From an uncultured Rhodospirillales bacterium (lineage in GTDB: Bacteria > Pseudomonadota > Alphaproteobacteria > ATCC43930 > CGMCC-115725): a stretch of 64,000 nt of DNA. Shown here in pieces: positions 29,212 through 38,390 of the stretch. The DNA lies in NCBI GenBank assembly GCA_903828515.1, contig CAIKMD010000007.1, positions 744,001 to 808,000 of the forward strand. Direction: 5' to 3'. Both the position numbers and the translations under genes were made by a program. The notes beneath the pieces were generated by a model. That model ran no database searches. It saw only the letters and a list, made by a program, of their open reading frames with translations, and had not been told where the DNA came from. Every line of letters starts with the position of its first letter. Position 1 is the stretch's first letter.

Positions 29212-30018
29212 CTATTCGGCTGCTCTCGCTTCGGTAACCGCTTTCAGATTTCGGGCGAGAAACGGCATGACGCGCTGAAGCGAATGGCGCGTGGCCTCGG
29301 CGTTGTAGCCGGCGGAATCGGGCACGAGGCTGAAACCGTGGTCGGCCTCGTAGACGTAATAGGTGAATTCCTTGCCCGCGGCTTTCATCGCCGCGGCAAA
29401 ACCGGGAATCCTGCCGGTGATGCCGTGATCGGTCGATGCGTAATGACCCTGTAAGACGCCGCGGATATTCGGAACCAGATCGAGCTTCGGCGGCCCACCG
29501 TAATAGATCACGCCGGCGGCGAGATCGACGCCGCTGACGGCAAGTTCGCCGACCAATCTTCCGCCCATGCAATAGCCGACGGTACCGATCGCGCCGACTT
29601 CGGCGCGCGACTTCAGGTGATCGAAACAACCGCGGATGATGTCGATATAGGTGGAGCCCGGCCGGTGGTCCACCCAGTCGCGGGCGCGGACGATCTCCGC
29701 GCGCTTTTCGGGGGGCTGCTTCGTCAGGAATTTATTCTGGCGTTCGGGATCGCCGCCCATATGAACCGCCGACGTGACGACGTCGAAAGCGAAGGTGTGA
29801 AAGAGCGCGTCGTTGGAATAGATATCCGGGACGACCGTGTAATAGCCCTCGGCGGCGACGGCGGCCGCCTTCGCTTCGGTGTGTGCCCCAACCCCGTTGG
29901 CGCCATGAATGAGAATGATGGTGGGCCAGGGCGGTGGGCCGTTCGGCCGGATCGCGAAGGTGTTGATCGTGCCCGTGTGGGGCGTGGCGTAGGTAAACCG
30001 CTCGCTGCTGCCGCTCAT
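29212..30018 (-). CDS. Dienelactone hydrolase family protein
   Basis: A 268-residue alpha/beta hydrolase. The nucleophile elbow is TVGYCMGGRL with Cys150, and a late HG-containing loop (EADHGFSL) supplies the His, matching the Cys-His-Asp triad of dienelactone hydrolases. There is no signal peptide. It lies divergently from the LigJ-like amidohydrolase gene, with a 110 bp shared promoter region between them, consistent with an aromatic or dicarboxylate catabolic set. The physiological lactone or ester is unknown. Confidence 0.87.
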   Translation of the reverse strand: MSGSSERFTYATPHTGTINTFAIRPNGPPPWPTIILIHGANGVGAHTEAKAAAVAAEGYYTVVPDIYSNDALFHTFAFDVVTSAVHMGGDPERQNKFLTKQPPEKRAEIVRARDWVDHRPGSTYIDIIRGCFDHLKSRAEVGAIGTVGYCMGGRLVGELAVSGVDLAAGVIYYGGPPKLDLVPNIRGVLQGHYASTDHGITGRIPGFAAAMKAAGKEFTYYVYEADHGFSLVPDSAGYNAEATRHSLQRVMPFLARNLKAVTEARAAE

Positions 30019-30128
30019 ATCGTTTCTCGCTCGTTGTAGGCGCGCCTTTCGATGCTAGCAGCGCGATTATCCAATTGCCAGTTGACCATCGCGTCGGTAC
30101 CGTGCGCCCAAACCTAGGGGAGGAATTC

Positions 30129-31151
30129 ATGATCATCGATTCACACGGACATGTCAGCGCACCGGCCGAGCTTTATGCCTATAAGGCCGTGCTGCTCTCG
30201 GCGCGCGGCTCGCACGGGCGCGGCAAGGTCAAGATCAGCGACGATCAATTGCGCGAGGCGGTCGAGAAACAACCCTTCGGTCCCTACAGCCATCTCGACT
30301 ATCTGAACAAGATCGGCACGAACCTGCAGGCGATCAGCCCGCGGCCGTTTCAGATGATGCATTCCGAAAAGCCCGCGAAGATCATCCAGTGGTTCCACGA
30401 GGAAGTGAACAACGTCATCCATCGCGAGGTCCAGCTCTATCCCGACCGCTTTTTCGGTATCGCCGGGTTGCCGCAACCGGCCGGCGAGCCGCTCGACATG
30501 GCGATCAAGGAACTCGAGCGCTGCGTGAAGGAGCTCGGCTTCAAAGGGTGCCTGCTCAATCCCGATCCGTATGAGAATTCCGGCATCCAGCCGCCAGCGA
30601 TGGGCGATCGCTATTGGTATCCGCTCTACGAAAAGCTCTGCGAACTCGACGTGCCGGCGCATATTCACGGCACGGGTTCGCATGCCGATCGCGAGCCCTA
30701 CACGCTTCATTTCATCAACGAGGAAACCACCACCGTCTTCGGCCTCGTCAACTCCAAGGTGTTCGACGATTTCCCGAACCTGAAGATCATCATCAGCCAT
30801 GGCGGCGGCGCGATGCCGTATCAGGTCGGGCGGTTCAACGCCGGCAGCATCATGCACGCGGCGGGAGCGACAGCGAATCTCTTCGCCGAACGGATGAAGA
30901 AACTCTATTACGACACGGTGCTCTATACGCAGGACGCCAATGAATTACTGATCAAGACGGTGGGCGTCGATCGTTGCCTGTTCGGCGCCGAGTGCCCCGG
31001 CACCGGCTCGGTCCGGGATCCGCGCGACGGCCGTCTGGTCGACGACGTGGCGCCGCTGATCAACGGCATCACCTGGCTGTCCGACGGCGACAAGAAGAAG
31101 ATCCTGTCCGAAAACGCGATTAAGCTGTTCAAGCTCGACGTGAAGGGCTGA
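30129..31151 (+). CDS. LigJ-like amidohydrolase (4-oxalomesaconate hydratase type)
   Basis: A 340-residue protein starting MIIDSHGHVSAP; GGGGAGGA upstream of ATG 30129 fixes the start. The HxH metal motif (DSHGH), the strand ELERCVKELGFKGCLLNPDP, WYPLYEKLCELDVPAHIHG, the loop ISHGGGAMPYQ and the late LFGAECPGTG with Glu at the usual Asp position all resemble LigJ from protocatechuate 4,5-cleavage rather than simple decarboxylases. It may hydrate a ring-cleavage product. The neighbouring hydrolases and Rieske gene fit this. The exact substrate is inferred. Confidence 0.8.
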   Translation: MIIDSHGHVSAPAELYAYKAVLLSARGSHGRGKVKISDDQLREAVEKQPFGPYSHLDYLNKIGTNLQAISPRPFQMMHSEKPAKIIQWFHEEVNNVIHREVQLYPDRFFGIAGLPQPAGEPLDMAIKELERCVKELGFKGCLLNPDPYENSGIQPPAMGDRYWYPLYEKLCELDVPAHIHGTGSHADREPYTLHFINEETTTVFGLVNSKVFDDFPNLKIIISHGGGAMPYQVGRFNAGSIMHAAGATANLFAERMKKLYYDTVLYTQDANELLIKTVGVDRCLFGAECPGTGSVRDPRDGRLVDDVAPLINGITWLSDGDKKKILSENAIKLFKLDVKG

Positions 31152-31164
31152 TCCACTAACAAGG

Positions 31165-31194
31165 ACGCCTCAGGTTGTCGCCAACCTGAGGCGT
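31165..31194. terminator. Perfect 13-bp hairpin between convergent genes
   Basis: The stem acgcctcaggttg / caacctgaggcgt has a four-base loop (tcgc), placed between the convergent LigJ-like and Rieske genes. No T-run follows on either strand, so it may act as a transcript-stabilising or weak bidirectional terminator. Confidence 0.6.
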
Positions 31195-31217
31195 GATCTT
31201 GCCGCGATAAAGGCCGC

Positions 31218-32426
31218 TTAGGCGTCTGGCGCGGGCCCGAGCGCTTCCCACAGCGATGACGGACGCTTCCAGTCGCGCAACGGCTTTCCGGCGGCGAAAG
31301 CCGTCAACTCGATCTTCCACAACCGGCGGAGATGGGCGATCGCGAGATCGGTCTGGCCCAGCATCTCCTTGTGCTCGCGGGTCGTCATCGGACCCATGCT
31401 GGTCATGACCGTGCAATCCTGAATCGTCGTCAATGAAGCGCCGCCGATCGACGGATCGTCCTTCAGCATCTGGAAGTCCATCTCGCCGGCGATGATCTTC
31501 TGCGAAGCTTCGCCGGTCTTGCCGATGACGCGCGGCGGGTTTTGCTTCAGCACCTTTTCGGTGAAGGCCGCGTCATCCTTGTCGCCGAACGGGAAGACGC
31601 GATAGTCGAAGCGGATATGCGATTCGTCGTCATAGGGAATGCGCCAGCTCCGCGCGAAGTTTCCCATCGACGGATCCTTGCCCGGCGGGCCGGCCCATTC
31701 ATGCGTGTTGGGCATCACGAAATACATCGTGTCGTAATGGATCGCCGTATCGCTCAAGCCCGGCACGACCACTTTGACGCCATAGGGCCGCTCGTTGACC
31801 TCGATCCGTTCCGGCGTCTTGAAATGGAAATGCCAGTGCAGGAATTCGGTGTGCGCGTAATCGACCGCGTTCTCGAGCTGCGTCCAATAATTCGCCGGCC
31901 AGATATCGGTGGTGACGAGGGTGAAATATTTGTCGCTTTCGAATTCAGGCGAACGGGGGAATTCCGGCGGCTCGCCGTCGCCGAGATACGCGAAGACCAG
32001 GCCGAGATATTCCTGCGTCGGGTAGACGCGGATTTTGACCTTGTCGCAGAACGGACGCGGCTCGGCCGGCTGCTTCACGCATTGGCCGGTCTGGTCGTAG
32101 CTCCAAGCATGGTAGGCGCATTTGATGTTGTTGCCGTCGACCCAGCCGACCGAGAGCTTGGCGCCACGATGCGCGCAACGTGCTTCGACCATCGTCGCCT
32201 TGCCGTTCTCGCCGCGATAGATCGCGAAATCCTCGCTCATGATCTTCAGCGGCTTGGCCTTGCCCTTGGGCACGTCGACGCCGCGGCAGACCGGTTGCCA
32301 GAACGAGCGCAGATATTTTCCGCCGATCGTATCGGGGCCGGTCTTGAGGAAATCGTGGAACGTGATCTCGGGCTGACCTTGCCGATTATGGCCGACCGGT
32401 GCTGGGCTTGTTTCTGTGATGGACAT
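31218..32426 (-). CDS. Rieske oxygenase alpha subunit (aromatic ring-hydroxylating type)
   Basis: A 402-residue oxygenase. The Rieske [2Fe-2S] motif is CAHRG...CAYHAW (CxH, 17 residues, CxxH). The mononuclear-iron facial triad begins at NAVDYAHTEFLHWH, with two His, and the Asp expected later. GGGAAGGAAAACAGC before ATG 32426 supports the start. The enzyme would need a separate reductase, and none is adjacent. It lies 28 bp downstream of the alpha/beta hydrolase gene on the same strand, in a likely two-gene operon. Confidence 0.88.
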   Translation of the reverse strand: MSITETSPAPVGHNRQGQPEITFHDFLKTGPDTIGGKYLRSFWQPVCRGVDVPKGKAKPLKIMSEDFAIYRGENGKATMVEARCAHRGAKLSVGWVDGNNIKCAYHAWSYDQTGQCVKQPAEPRPFCDKVKIRVYPTQEYLGLVFAYLGDGEPPEFPRSPEFESDKYFTLVTTDIWPANYWTQLENAVDYAHTEFLHWHFHFKTPERIEVNERPYGVKVVVPGLSDTAIHYDTMYFVMPNTHEWAGPPGKDPSMGNFARSWRIPYDDESHIRFDYRVFPFGDKDDAAFTEKVLKQNPPRVIGKTGEASQKIIAGEMDFQMLKDDPSIGGASLTTIQDCTVMTSMGPMTTREHKEMLGQTDLAIAHLRRLWKIELTAFAAGKPLRDWKRPSSLWEALGPAPDA

Positions 32427-32454
32427 GCTGTTTTCCTTCCCTGTCGTGTGAATT

Positions 32455-33261
32455 CTAATGATGTGAACGCAAAAAGTCGTCGGCCAAGTGCCAGGTGCGG
32501 GCCGGCTGATCGTGCTGCGGCCAATGCCCGCATTGGCGCAGAAGGTGAAGTTCGGCGCCTGGAATTGCGCTCAAAAGCCCAAGCGCGCGTTCCGGCGTTG
32601 CCCCGGGGTCGTCGGCGCCCCACAGGAGGAGGGACGGGACCCGTAAACCGTGCAACTCGCCGTAGATCGGTTTTGGCCGGGGCGCTGCCCGGCGTCCGTG
32701 TTCGGCCGTCTCGTTCTTGCCGCTGCTCGCCGCGCAGAATGCTGCGACAAGCTCGTCCGTGATTTTAGTTTGATCGACGAGTACGAGCGAGAGGAGCGCG
32801 CGGGCATTCTCGATGGTTGGGGTGTAGCGCTGAACCACGGCGCCGACATTGGGGCCGCTGCGCGTCGCGGTTGCCGGCGGCGGCAGGACGTTGCTCGGCA
32901 TGATGATCAACCGTTCGACCCGCCTGTCCTCGAGCGCGATCTGGGCGCCGATATAGGTACCCATCGAACAACCCCAGATGGCATAGCGCTCGGGCGCAAC
33001 GAAATCGACGAAGGCGACGGCGTGCGCGATGCGTCCCTCGACCGCGTAATCGGACGGGTTGTCAGTCTGGCCGAAGCCGGCGAGATCGGGGGCATAGACC
33101 GCATAGCCGAGGCCGGCAAAGTGATCGACGGTCGCGCCGAACTCGATCTCGGCGGTCGAGCCGGGAAGCTGTCCATGCAATAGAATCAGGGTCGGGCCGT
33201 GCCCTGCATGGAGGTAATGGGTCTTCAGCCCGCCGATTGTCGCGAACGATTTGGCCGCCAC
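32455..33261 (-). CDS. Alpha/beta hydrolase
   Basis: A 268-residue alpha/beta-hydrolase fold protein with oxyanion region LILLHGQLPGS, nucleophile elbow IWGCSMGTYIG (Ser in GxSxG) and C-terminal His in LLRQCGHWPQHDQP. It starts at GTG 33261 behind GGGAG. The size and motifs fit meta-cleavage-product hydrolases or general esterases. Its position upstream of the Rieske oxygenase suggests hydrolysis of an oxidised intermediate. Confidence 0.85.
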   Translation of the reverse strand: MAAKSFATIGGLKTHYLHAGHGPTLILLHGQLPGSTAEIEFGATVDHFAGLGYAVYAPDLAGFGQTDNPSDYAVEGRIAHAVAFVDFVAPERYAIWGCSMGTYIGAQIALEDRRVERLIIMPSNVLPPPATATRSGPNVGAVVQRYTPTIENARALLSLVLVDQTKITDELVAAFCAASSGKNETAEHGRRAAPRPKPIYGELHGLRVPSLLLWGADDPGATPERALGLLSAIPGAELHLLRQCGHWPQHDQPARTWHLADDFLRSHH

Positions 33262-33393
33262 CGTACTCCCGTCCCCTCCGGTTCCCCTATCGCGCCGGGC
33301 GCGAAGGGGAGTATGTTGTCATGACACCTATGATGTCGATCCCGTCGGAGGCGGTCAACGCCCATAAAAGACGGCGGTCCGGGGAGAGAAACG

Positions 33394-34470
33394 ATGAGAC
33401 TGGTGCCGGTAATCGTGTTGGTATTGGGTTGGGCCGGTGCCGCGATGGCGCAGGACACGAAGACGATTGCCGCCGCCGAGGCCGAGGGCAGCCTCGTCAT
33501 CTACTCGCAGCCCAATCTTCTCGCCCAGCAATACGTCCAGCGCGAATGGACCAAGCTCTATCCCAAAATCGGCGTCACGATGAACGTGATGCCCAGCTCG
33601 CAATTCGTCGTGCGCTTCCGCACCGAGCGGCAATCGGGAAAATTCCTGTGGGACCTCGGCTTCGCGGGCGGCGAGGGCGGCTACATCCTGTCGAAGGAAG
33701 GCGCGATCGATCCGTTCCTTCCCGAGTTGGTCGATCCCGGCGTCAACGATCCGGCGATCTGGGGCGGTTGGGACGAGGCCTTCGTCGACGTTGCCAAGAA
33801 ATACGTCTTCGCCATGTCGCGCTACATTCGTGGGCCCTGGTACAACGCGGCCTTCGTCTCGCCCGAGAAGGTCGCGAGCCAAGGGCTCAAGGTCATGCTC
33901 GACCCGGCCTATAAGGGCAAAACCGTGTGGAACGATCCATTGGTGCCCGGAACCGGCCAGACTCAGGCGTTGGTGATGCGGCGCGAGCTGGGCGACGCGG
34001 GGCTCAAGCAACTGGTCATCGACCAGAAGATGGTTTTCGTCCAGCAGCAGCAGCAGGTGGTCGAGGCCATGGCGCGCGGCACGGCGTGGATCGGGCTCGG
34101 CGCGCCGGTGAAGGGACTGATCCAGCCTTACCTGCAAGCCGGCGTCAAAGCCGATATCCGGTCCTTCGGCAACAAGCCCAATGTGAACATCGAAAGCCAG
34201 GGCGGCTCGACGCTTTTTCTGTTTGAGCATCGCCCGCATCCGAATGCGACCCGCCTCTTCGTCAATTGGATCTTGAGCGAGAAGGTGCAGGCCGATCTCG
34301 GCAAGCTGCTCGATCAGGATTCGCGCCGCCGGGACGTGCCGCCGATGGCGGATGCCGACGAGACGGCGATTCCGGGCGCTCACTACTACGCGTTTCAGCG
34401 CGAAGAATATCTGAGCGAGTTGAAAGAGGCGGTCGAGTACATCCGCCAGTTGAGGCAGCAAGCGCAATAG
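33394..34470 (+). CDS. ABC transporter substrate-binding protein (first of tandem pair)
   Basis: A 358-residue periplasmic binding protein with a Sec signal (VIVLVLGWAGAAMAQ). The fold resembles the Fe(III)/thiamine class of bacterial extracellular solute-binding proteins (EGSLVIYSQPNLLAQQ, then GKTVWNDPLVPGTGQ). GGAGAG precedes ATG 33394. It is followed 23 bp later by a close paralogue with the same motifs in the same order, then convergently by a permease gene. The ligand is unknown; an aromatic or organic acid is possible from context. Confidence 0.85.
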   Translation: MRLVPVIVLVLGWAGAAMAQDTKTIAAAEAEGSLVIYSQPNLLAQQYVQREWTKLYPKIGVTMNVMPSSQFVVRFRTERQSGKFLWDLGFAGGEGGYILSKEGAIDPFLPELVDPGVNDPAIWGGWDEAFVDVAKKYVFAMSRYIRGPWYNAAFVSPEKVASQGLKVMLDPAYKGKTVWNDPLVPGTGQTQALVMRRELGDAGLKQLVIDQKMVFVQQQQQVVEAMARGTAWIGLGAPVKGLIQPYLQAGVKADIRSFGNKPNVNIESQGGSTLFLFEHRPHPNATRLFVNWILSEKVQADLGKLLDQDSRRRDVPPMADADETAIPGAHYYAFQREEYLSELKEAVEYIRQLRQQAQ

Positions 34471-34493
34471 CAACGGTCGGAAGGGAGGACAAA

Positions 34494-35609
34494 ATGACGA
34501 AGACAAAGAGTCTCGTAGGGCGGTTATCGGCGGCGCTGTTCATGGTGACGGCCGCAACGGGCTCGGCTTTCGCGCAGGACTGGAAAACCGATTTCGCCCG
34601 CATCGTCGACGCGGCCAATCAGGAAGGCTCGCTCGTCCTCAATTCGCAGCCCAATCAGGCGGCGCGCGATTTCCTGATCAAGGAATTCCCCAAGGCTTAT
34701 CCCAAGATCACCCTGTCGCTCTCGGTGATCAATACCGGCGAATTCGTCCAGCGCATTCGTACCGAGCGTCAGGCCGGCAAATATCTGTGGGATGTTTCTT
34801 TGGCCGGACCACCGACCGGATTCATCCTTGCGCGCGACGGGGTGCTCGATCCCATCCTGCCGGAATTCGTCGATCCCGAGATCAAGAACCCCGACACCTG
34901 GGGCGGTTGGGATCAGGCCTTCGTCGATCAGGAAGGAAAATACGAATTCGCGATGTCTAAATACATCGCGGGGCCTTGGTACGACGCGCTGAAAGTACCG
35001 CCCGAAAAAGTGGCCGCGATGGGCATGAAGGTGCTGCTCGATCCCTCGTTGAAGGGCAAGATCATGTGGCACGATCCGACCCAGCCCGGCTCGGGCACGT
35101 CCTATTCCTATCTCGCCCGCGTCAAACTCGGGGATGACGGGCTGAAACAGCTCATCGTCGATCAGAAGATCGCCTTCGTCTCACAGCAGTTCCAGGTGGT
35201 CGAGGCGATGGCGCGCGGCACGGCCTGGATCGGCATGGGGCCGCCGGTGCGGTCGCTCATCGCGCCCTATGCGCAGGCCGGCATCAAGACCGACATTCGT
35301 ACCTTCGGCAACGGAGCCGACGTGGCGCTCGAAGGGATCGGCGGGTCGGGCCTCTTCACGTTCAAAAACCGGCCGCATCCCAATGCGACGCGCGTCTTCA
35401 TCAACTGGCTTTTGAGCAAAGACGTCCAGCATGACCTCGCCGTGGCGCTCGATCAGGATTCGCGCCGTCAGGATCTGCCGTCGATCGCGCAGCCGGATTC
35501 GGTGCCGATCAAAGGCGCCAAATATGTCGCGCCGCAACGCGAGGATGTGGCGAAGGCGGTCGAGGAAACCGTCAAGCTGATCACCGAGGACCGCAAGCTC
35601 GTTCAATAG
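34494..35609 (+). CDS. ABC transporter substrate-binding protein (second of tandem pair)
   Basis: A 371-residue paralogue of the preceding gene with a signal peptide (LSAALFMVTAATGSAFAQ). Shared blocks include EGSLVLNSQPNQAARD, TWGGWDQAFVD and QFQVVEAMARGTAWIG. The frame extends further upstream, but GGGAGG before ATG 34494 and the signal peptide fix the start. Tandem duplication implies either two ligands or altered affinity with shared transport. The permease gene converges 9 bp downstream. Confidence 0.87.
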   Translation: MTKTKSLVGRLSAALFMVTAATGSAFAQDWKTDFARIVDAANQEGSLVLNSQPNQAARDFLIKEFPKAYPKITLSLSVINTGEFVQRIRTERQAGKYLWDVSLAGPPTGFILARDGVLDPILPEFVDPEIKNPDTWGGWDQAFVDQEGKYEFAMSKYIAGPWYDALKVPPEKVAAMGMKVLLDPSLKGKIMWHDPTQPGSGTSYSYLARVKLGDDGLKQLIVDQKIAFVSQQFQVVEAMARGTAWIGMGPPVRSLIAPYAQAGIKTDIRTFGNGADVALEGIGGSGLFTFKNRPHPNATRVFINWLLSKDVQHDLAVALDQDSRRQDLPSIAQPDSVPIKGAKYVAPQREDVAKAVEETVKLITEDRKLVQ

Positions 35610-35618
35610 GCAGGCGGG

Positions 35619-37376
35619 TCAGCCGCCGGGACCGGCCCGCACGCCGAAGCGCACGCTGATCATCCGGACGATGGCAGCGGCGATGATGCTGATCAGCACG
35701 ATGATGACGCCGACAACGGCGGCGGGGCCAAGCCGTCCATCGGTCAGGAAGTCGAGCTGAAGGATCGCGAGAACGCGCGTCTCGCCGGTCGATAGCAGGA
35801 TCACCGAACCGATCTGACGGATGGTCGAGGCAAAGACCAGGACGGCGACCACCGCGACTGCGGGCGAGGTCAGCGGGAGAATGACGGTGCGAAACGTGGT
35901 GAGCCACGACGCGCCGGCGGTCCGCCCGGCTTCTTCGATTTCGGCGCCGAGCTGAAGCATGTGGACCTTGATGACCTGGACGCCCAGCGTCATCGCCGAG
36001 AGGAAGCTCACCAGAATCATCACCCCGATCGTGCCGTAGAGCGGCGCGAAAATCGGCACCTGGATCACCATGAAGAGATAGCCGAATCCGAGGATCACGC
36101 CGGGGATCGAAATCGGCAGCCAGCTCAGGATGTCGAACACGGCCTGCCAGCGCGATTTCAGGCGCACGGCGCAATAAGCGACGAAAGTATAGACGAAGAC
36201 CGCGATCGCGGCCGTGCCCAGCCCCAGTTCGATCATGTTGCGGAAGCTCGAGGTGAAAGTGACTTCGGCGAACGTGTCGCGCCAATGGTCGAGCGTCCAC
36301 ATTTCCTGAAGGCCGAAAAACCCGAAGAGCTTCATGAAGCTTCCGGTCAGCAGAAGACCAAGCGGCAGAAGGCTCATCGAGAGCACGATCGCGATCGTCG
36401 CGAAAAAGGCTGGCCAGCGCCACGGCCCGAGCCGGTTGACGCGCGCGGCATATTTCCCAGAGACCACGGCGAAGTTGCGCCGCGTCGCCGCCCAGCGCTG
36501 AAGCAGGATCAGCGGCAGGATCATGATCAGCACCGACGAGGCCAGCACGCCGCCTTCGGAATAGGCGGGGGGCGCGTGGACGATCAGCTGATAGATCTTG
36601 GTCGAATAGACATAGAAGTTGAACGGCACGCCGAGGAACAGCTCGATCTCGAAGGCCTCGAGTCCGCGAATGAGGGACATCAAGAGGACGACCAGGATCG
36701 CCGGCATCATGATCGGCACGACGATGCGCGTCAGGGTGCGCGCCGAACTGGCGCCCGACATGCGGGCGGCTTCCTCGATCGCGCCGTCGAGATTGCGGAA
36801 GGCCGGCGCCAGCAGCATCACCTTGATCGACAGCGCATAGGTCGTCATGTGGGCGAACACGATTCCCCAATAGGAATACATATTGAAGGGCGGGCTGCTG
36901 ACGATCCCGGCCTCCATCAGCCATTTGTTCACGAGCCCGTAATTCGGATCAAAGAACAGCAACCAGCCTTGCGTGACGCCTAACGCGGGCAGGAAGAAGA
37001 GAATCCAGAAGCCGAATTCCAGCCAGCGCGCGAAAGGCACGTCGGTCCGCGCCAGAATACAGGCAATGCCGATGGCGAGCGGCAGCGAGATGCCCTGCAC
37101 GGCGAGCTGAACCGCGAGCGTGTTGATGATCGCCCGCCACACGTCGGGGTCCGAGAAGGCGATGCGCCAGGCGGCGAGCCCCAGACCCTGAAACACGCTC
37201 GACGGCAGGATGCTGTTCACGATCACCGCGATGATCGGATAAAGCACCATGAAGCCGAGCGACAGGGCCAGGGCCGCAACCAGGATTTGTTCGGGTGCGA
37301 ACGGCATCCGCCGCGCCAAACGGGCTCGGGTACCGCCGCGCAATGGCGGTGCCGGGATTAATTCTGTCTGCGCCAT
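35619..37376 (-). CDS. Fused two-domain ABC permease (FbpB/iron-type fold)
   Basis: A 585-residue inner-membrane protein with about 12 membrane segments in two homologous halves. Each half ends in an EAA-type loop (GAIEEAARMSGASSARTL near 225 and AEIEEAGRTAGASWLTTF near 485), which contacts the ATPase. This fused arrangement is typical of iron(III), thiamine and related importers. It probably serves the two adjacent binding proteins. No ATPase gene is in the window, so one must be supplied elsewhere. Confidence 0.88.
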   Translation of the reverse strand: MAQTELIPAPPLRGGTRARLARRMPFAPEQILVAALALSLGFMVLYPIIAVIVNSILPSSVFQGLGLAAWRIAFSDPDVWRAIINTLAVQLAVQGISLPLAIGIACILARTDVPFARWLEFGFWILFFLPALGVTQGWLLFFDPNYGLVNKWLMEAGIVSSPPFNMYSYWGIVFAHMTTYALSIKVMLLAPAFRNLDGAIEEAARMSGASSARTLTRIVVPIMMPAILVVLLMSLIRGLEAFEIELFLGVPFNFYVYSTKIYQLIVHAPPAYSEGGVLASSVLIMILPLILLQRWAATRRNFAVVSGKYAARVNRLGPWRWPAFFATIAIVLSMSLLPLGLLLTGSFMKLFGFFGLQEMWTLDHWRDTFAEVTFTSSFRNMIELGLGTAAIAVFVYTFVAYCAVRLKSRWQAVFDILSWLPISIPGVILGFGYLFMVIQVPIFAPLYGTIGVMILVSFLSAMTLGVQVIKVHMLQLGAEIEEAGRTAGASWLTTFRTVILPLTSPAVAVVAVLVFASTIRQIGSVILLSTGETRVLAILQLDFLTDGRLGPAAVVGVIIVLISIIAAAIVRMISVRFGVRAGPGG

Positions 37377-37455
37377 ATGCCTGTTTGCCCCGTTCGGATA
37401 CGCCGGCGCTGTTGCCGGTGGCTCCTCTTCCTCATCACGGCGCGGCGGGTTTGGC

Positions 37456-38310
37456 TTAGGAGGTTCGTCTCTTTGTTACGCCCGTCCGCGCGGGCCTACT
37501 TTCGCCGAAGATGGCCCAGCGCTCAATCAAAAGCTGAAGGGCGGCAAGACCCTCGGACAGTGCAATGGGGCCGGGAGCGAGGATCAGCGAGGAAGGGATT
37601 TCGTGGATCGCGCCGCGCATGACCGCGGGAATCGCGGCAAACGTGGCGCGCGCCTTGACCTGCTCGGGCCGGAATTTCTTGCCGCACCAGGATCCGATAA
37701 TGATATCCGGCGCGCCCGCCGCGATTTCGACGGCGGTCACGGTTCGATCCCGGGCCGCCGCGTTTCCCGCGCGGGTCGCGAAGATATCGGTGCCGCCCGC
37801 GATCCCGATCAACTCGGACACCCAACCGATGCCGGCGATCAAAGGCTCGTTCCATTCCTCGAAATAGACCTTGGGATGATAGGCGAGGGCGCGGCCGCGC
37901 TTGCGAGCCTTGTCGAGGCGCTTCGCGATCGTCGCGGCCAGTCTCGCTGCCCGCGCGGGCACGCCGGTCAGTGCGCCCAGCGTGCGGATCATGGCGAGGA
38001 TGCCGGCGATGTCGCGCTGATTGAAGGCATGGACCGCGATGCCCTTGCGCATGAGCTCGGCGACGATCTCGCTCTGGAGGTCGCAGAAGGCGAGGACGAG
38101 ATCGGGTTTGAGCGCGAGTATTTTTCCGATATCGGCGGCGGTGAATGCCGACACACGCGGTTTGTCGCGACGTGCTTCGGGTGGATGCACGGCATAACCG
38201 GTGATGCCGACGATGCGATCCTGTTGCCCGAGTCGATAGAGCGTCTCGACTGTCTCAGCGGTCAGACAGACGATGCGTCGGGGCGGATAGGGGCTTCGGA
38301 TCGAAGGCAT
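37456..38310 (-). CDS. BtuF-like periplasmic-binding-fold protein without signal peptide
   Basis: A 284-residue protein with the BtuF/FhuD pattern: PPRRIVCLTAETVETLYRLG near the start, LALKPDLVLAF, and the closing ALQLLIERW. No Sec signal is visible from ATG 38310, so it would be cytoplasmic as read; the frame extends 13 codons upstream with basic residues, not a signal. It is a cobalamin-binding-protein-type annotation in many Alphaproteobacteria. It lies 80 bp upstream of the permease on the same strand, and shared transcription is possible. Confidence 0.75.
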   Translation of the reverse strand: MPSIRSPYPPRRIVCLTAETVETLYRLGQQDRIVGITGYAVHPPEARRDKPRVSAFTAADIGKILALKPDLVLAFCDLQSEIVAELMRKGIAVHAFNQRDIAGILAMIRTLGALTGVPARAARLAATIAKRLDKARKRGRALAYHPKVYFEEWNEPLIAGIGWVSELIGIAGGTDIFATRAGNAAARDRTVTAVEIAAGAPDIIIGSWCGKKFRPEQVKARATFAAIPAVMRGAIHEIPSSLILAPGPIALSEGLAALQLLIERWAIFGESRPARTGVTKRRTS

Positions 38311-38390
38311 GCGCCGTCGCCTCGATAGTGTTAGAACCCTCCATCTCACTTCAGCCGCGAAATGTCAAAGCGGCCATGAAAGGGACGACA

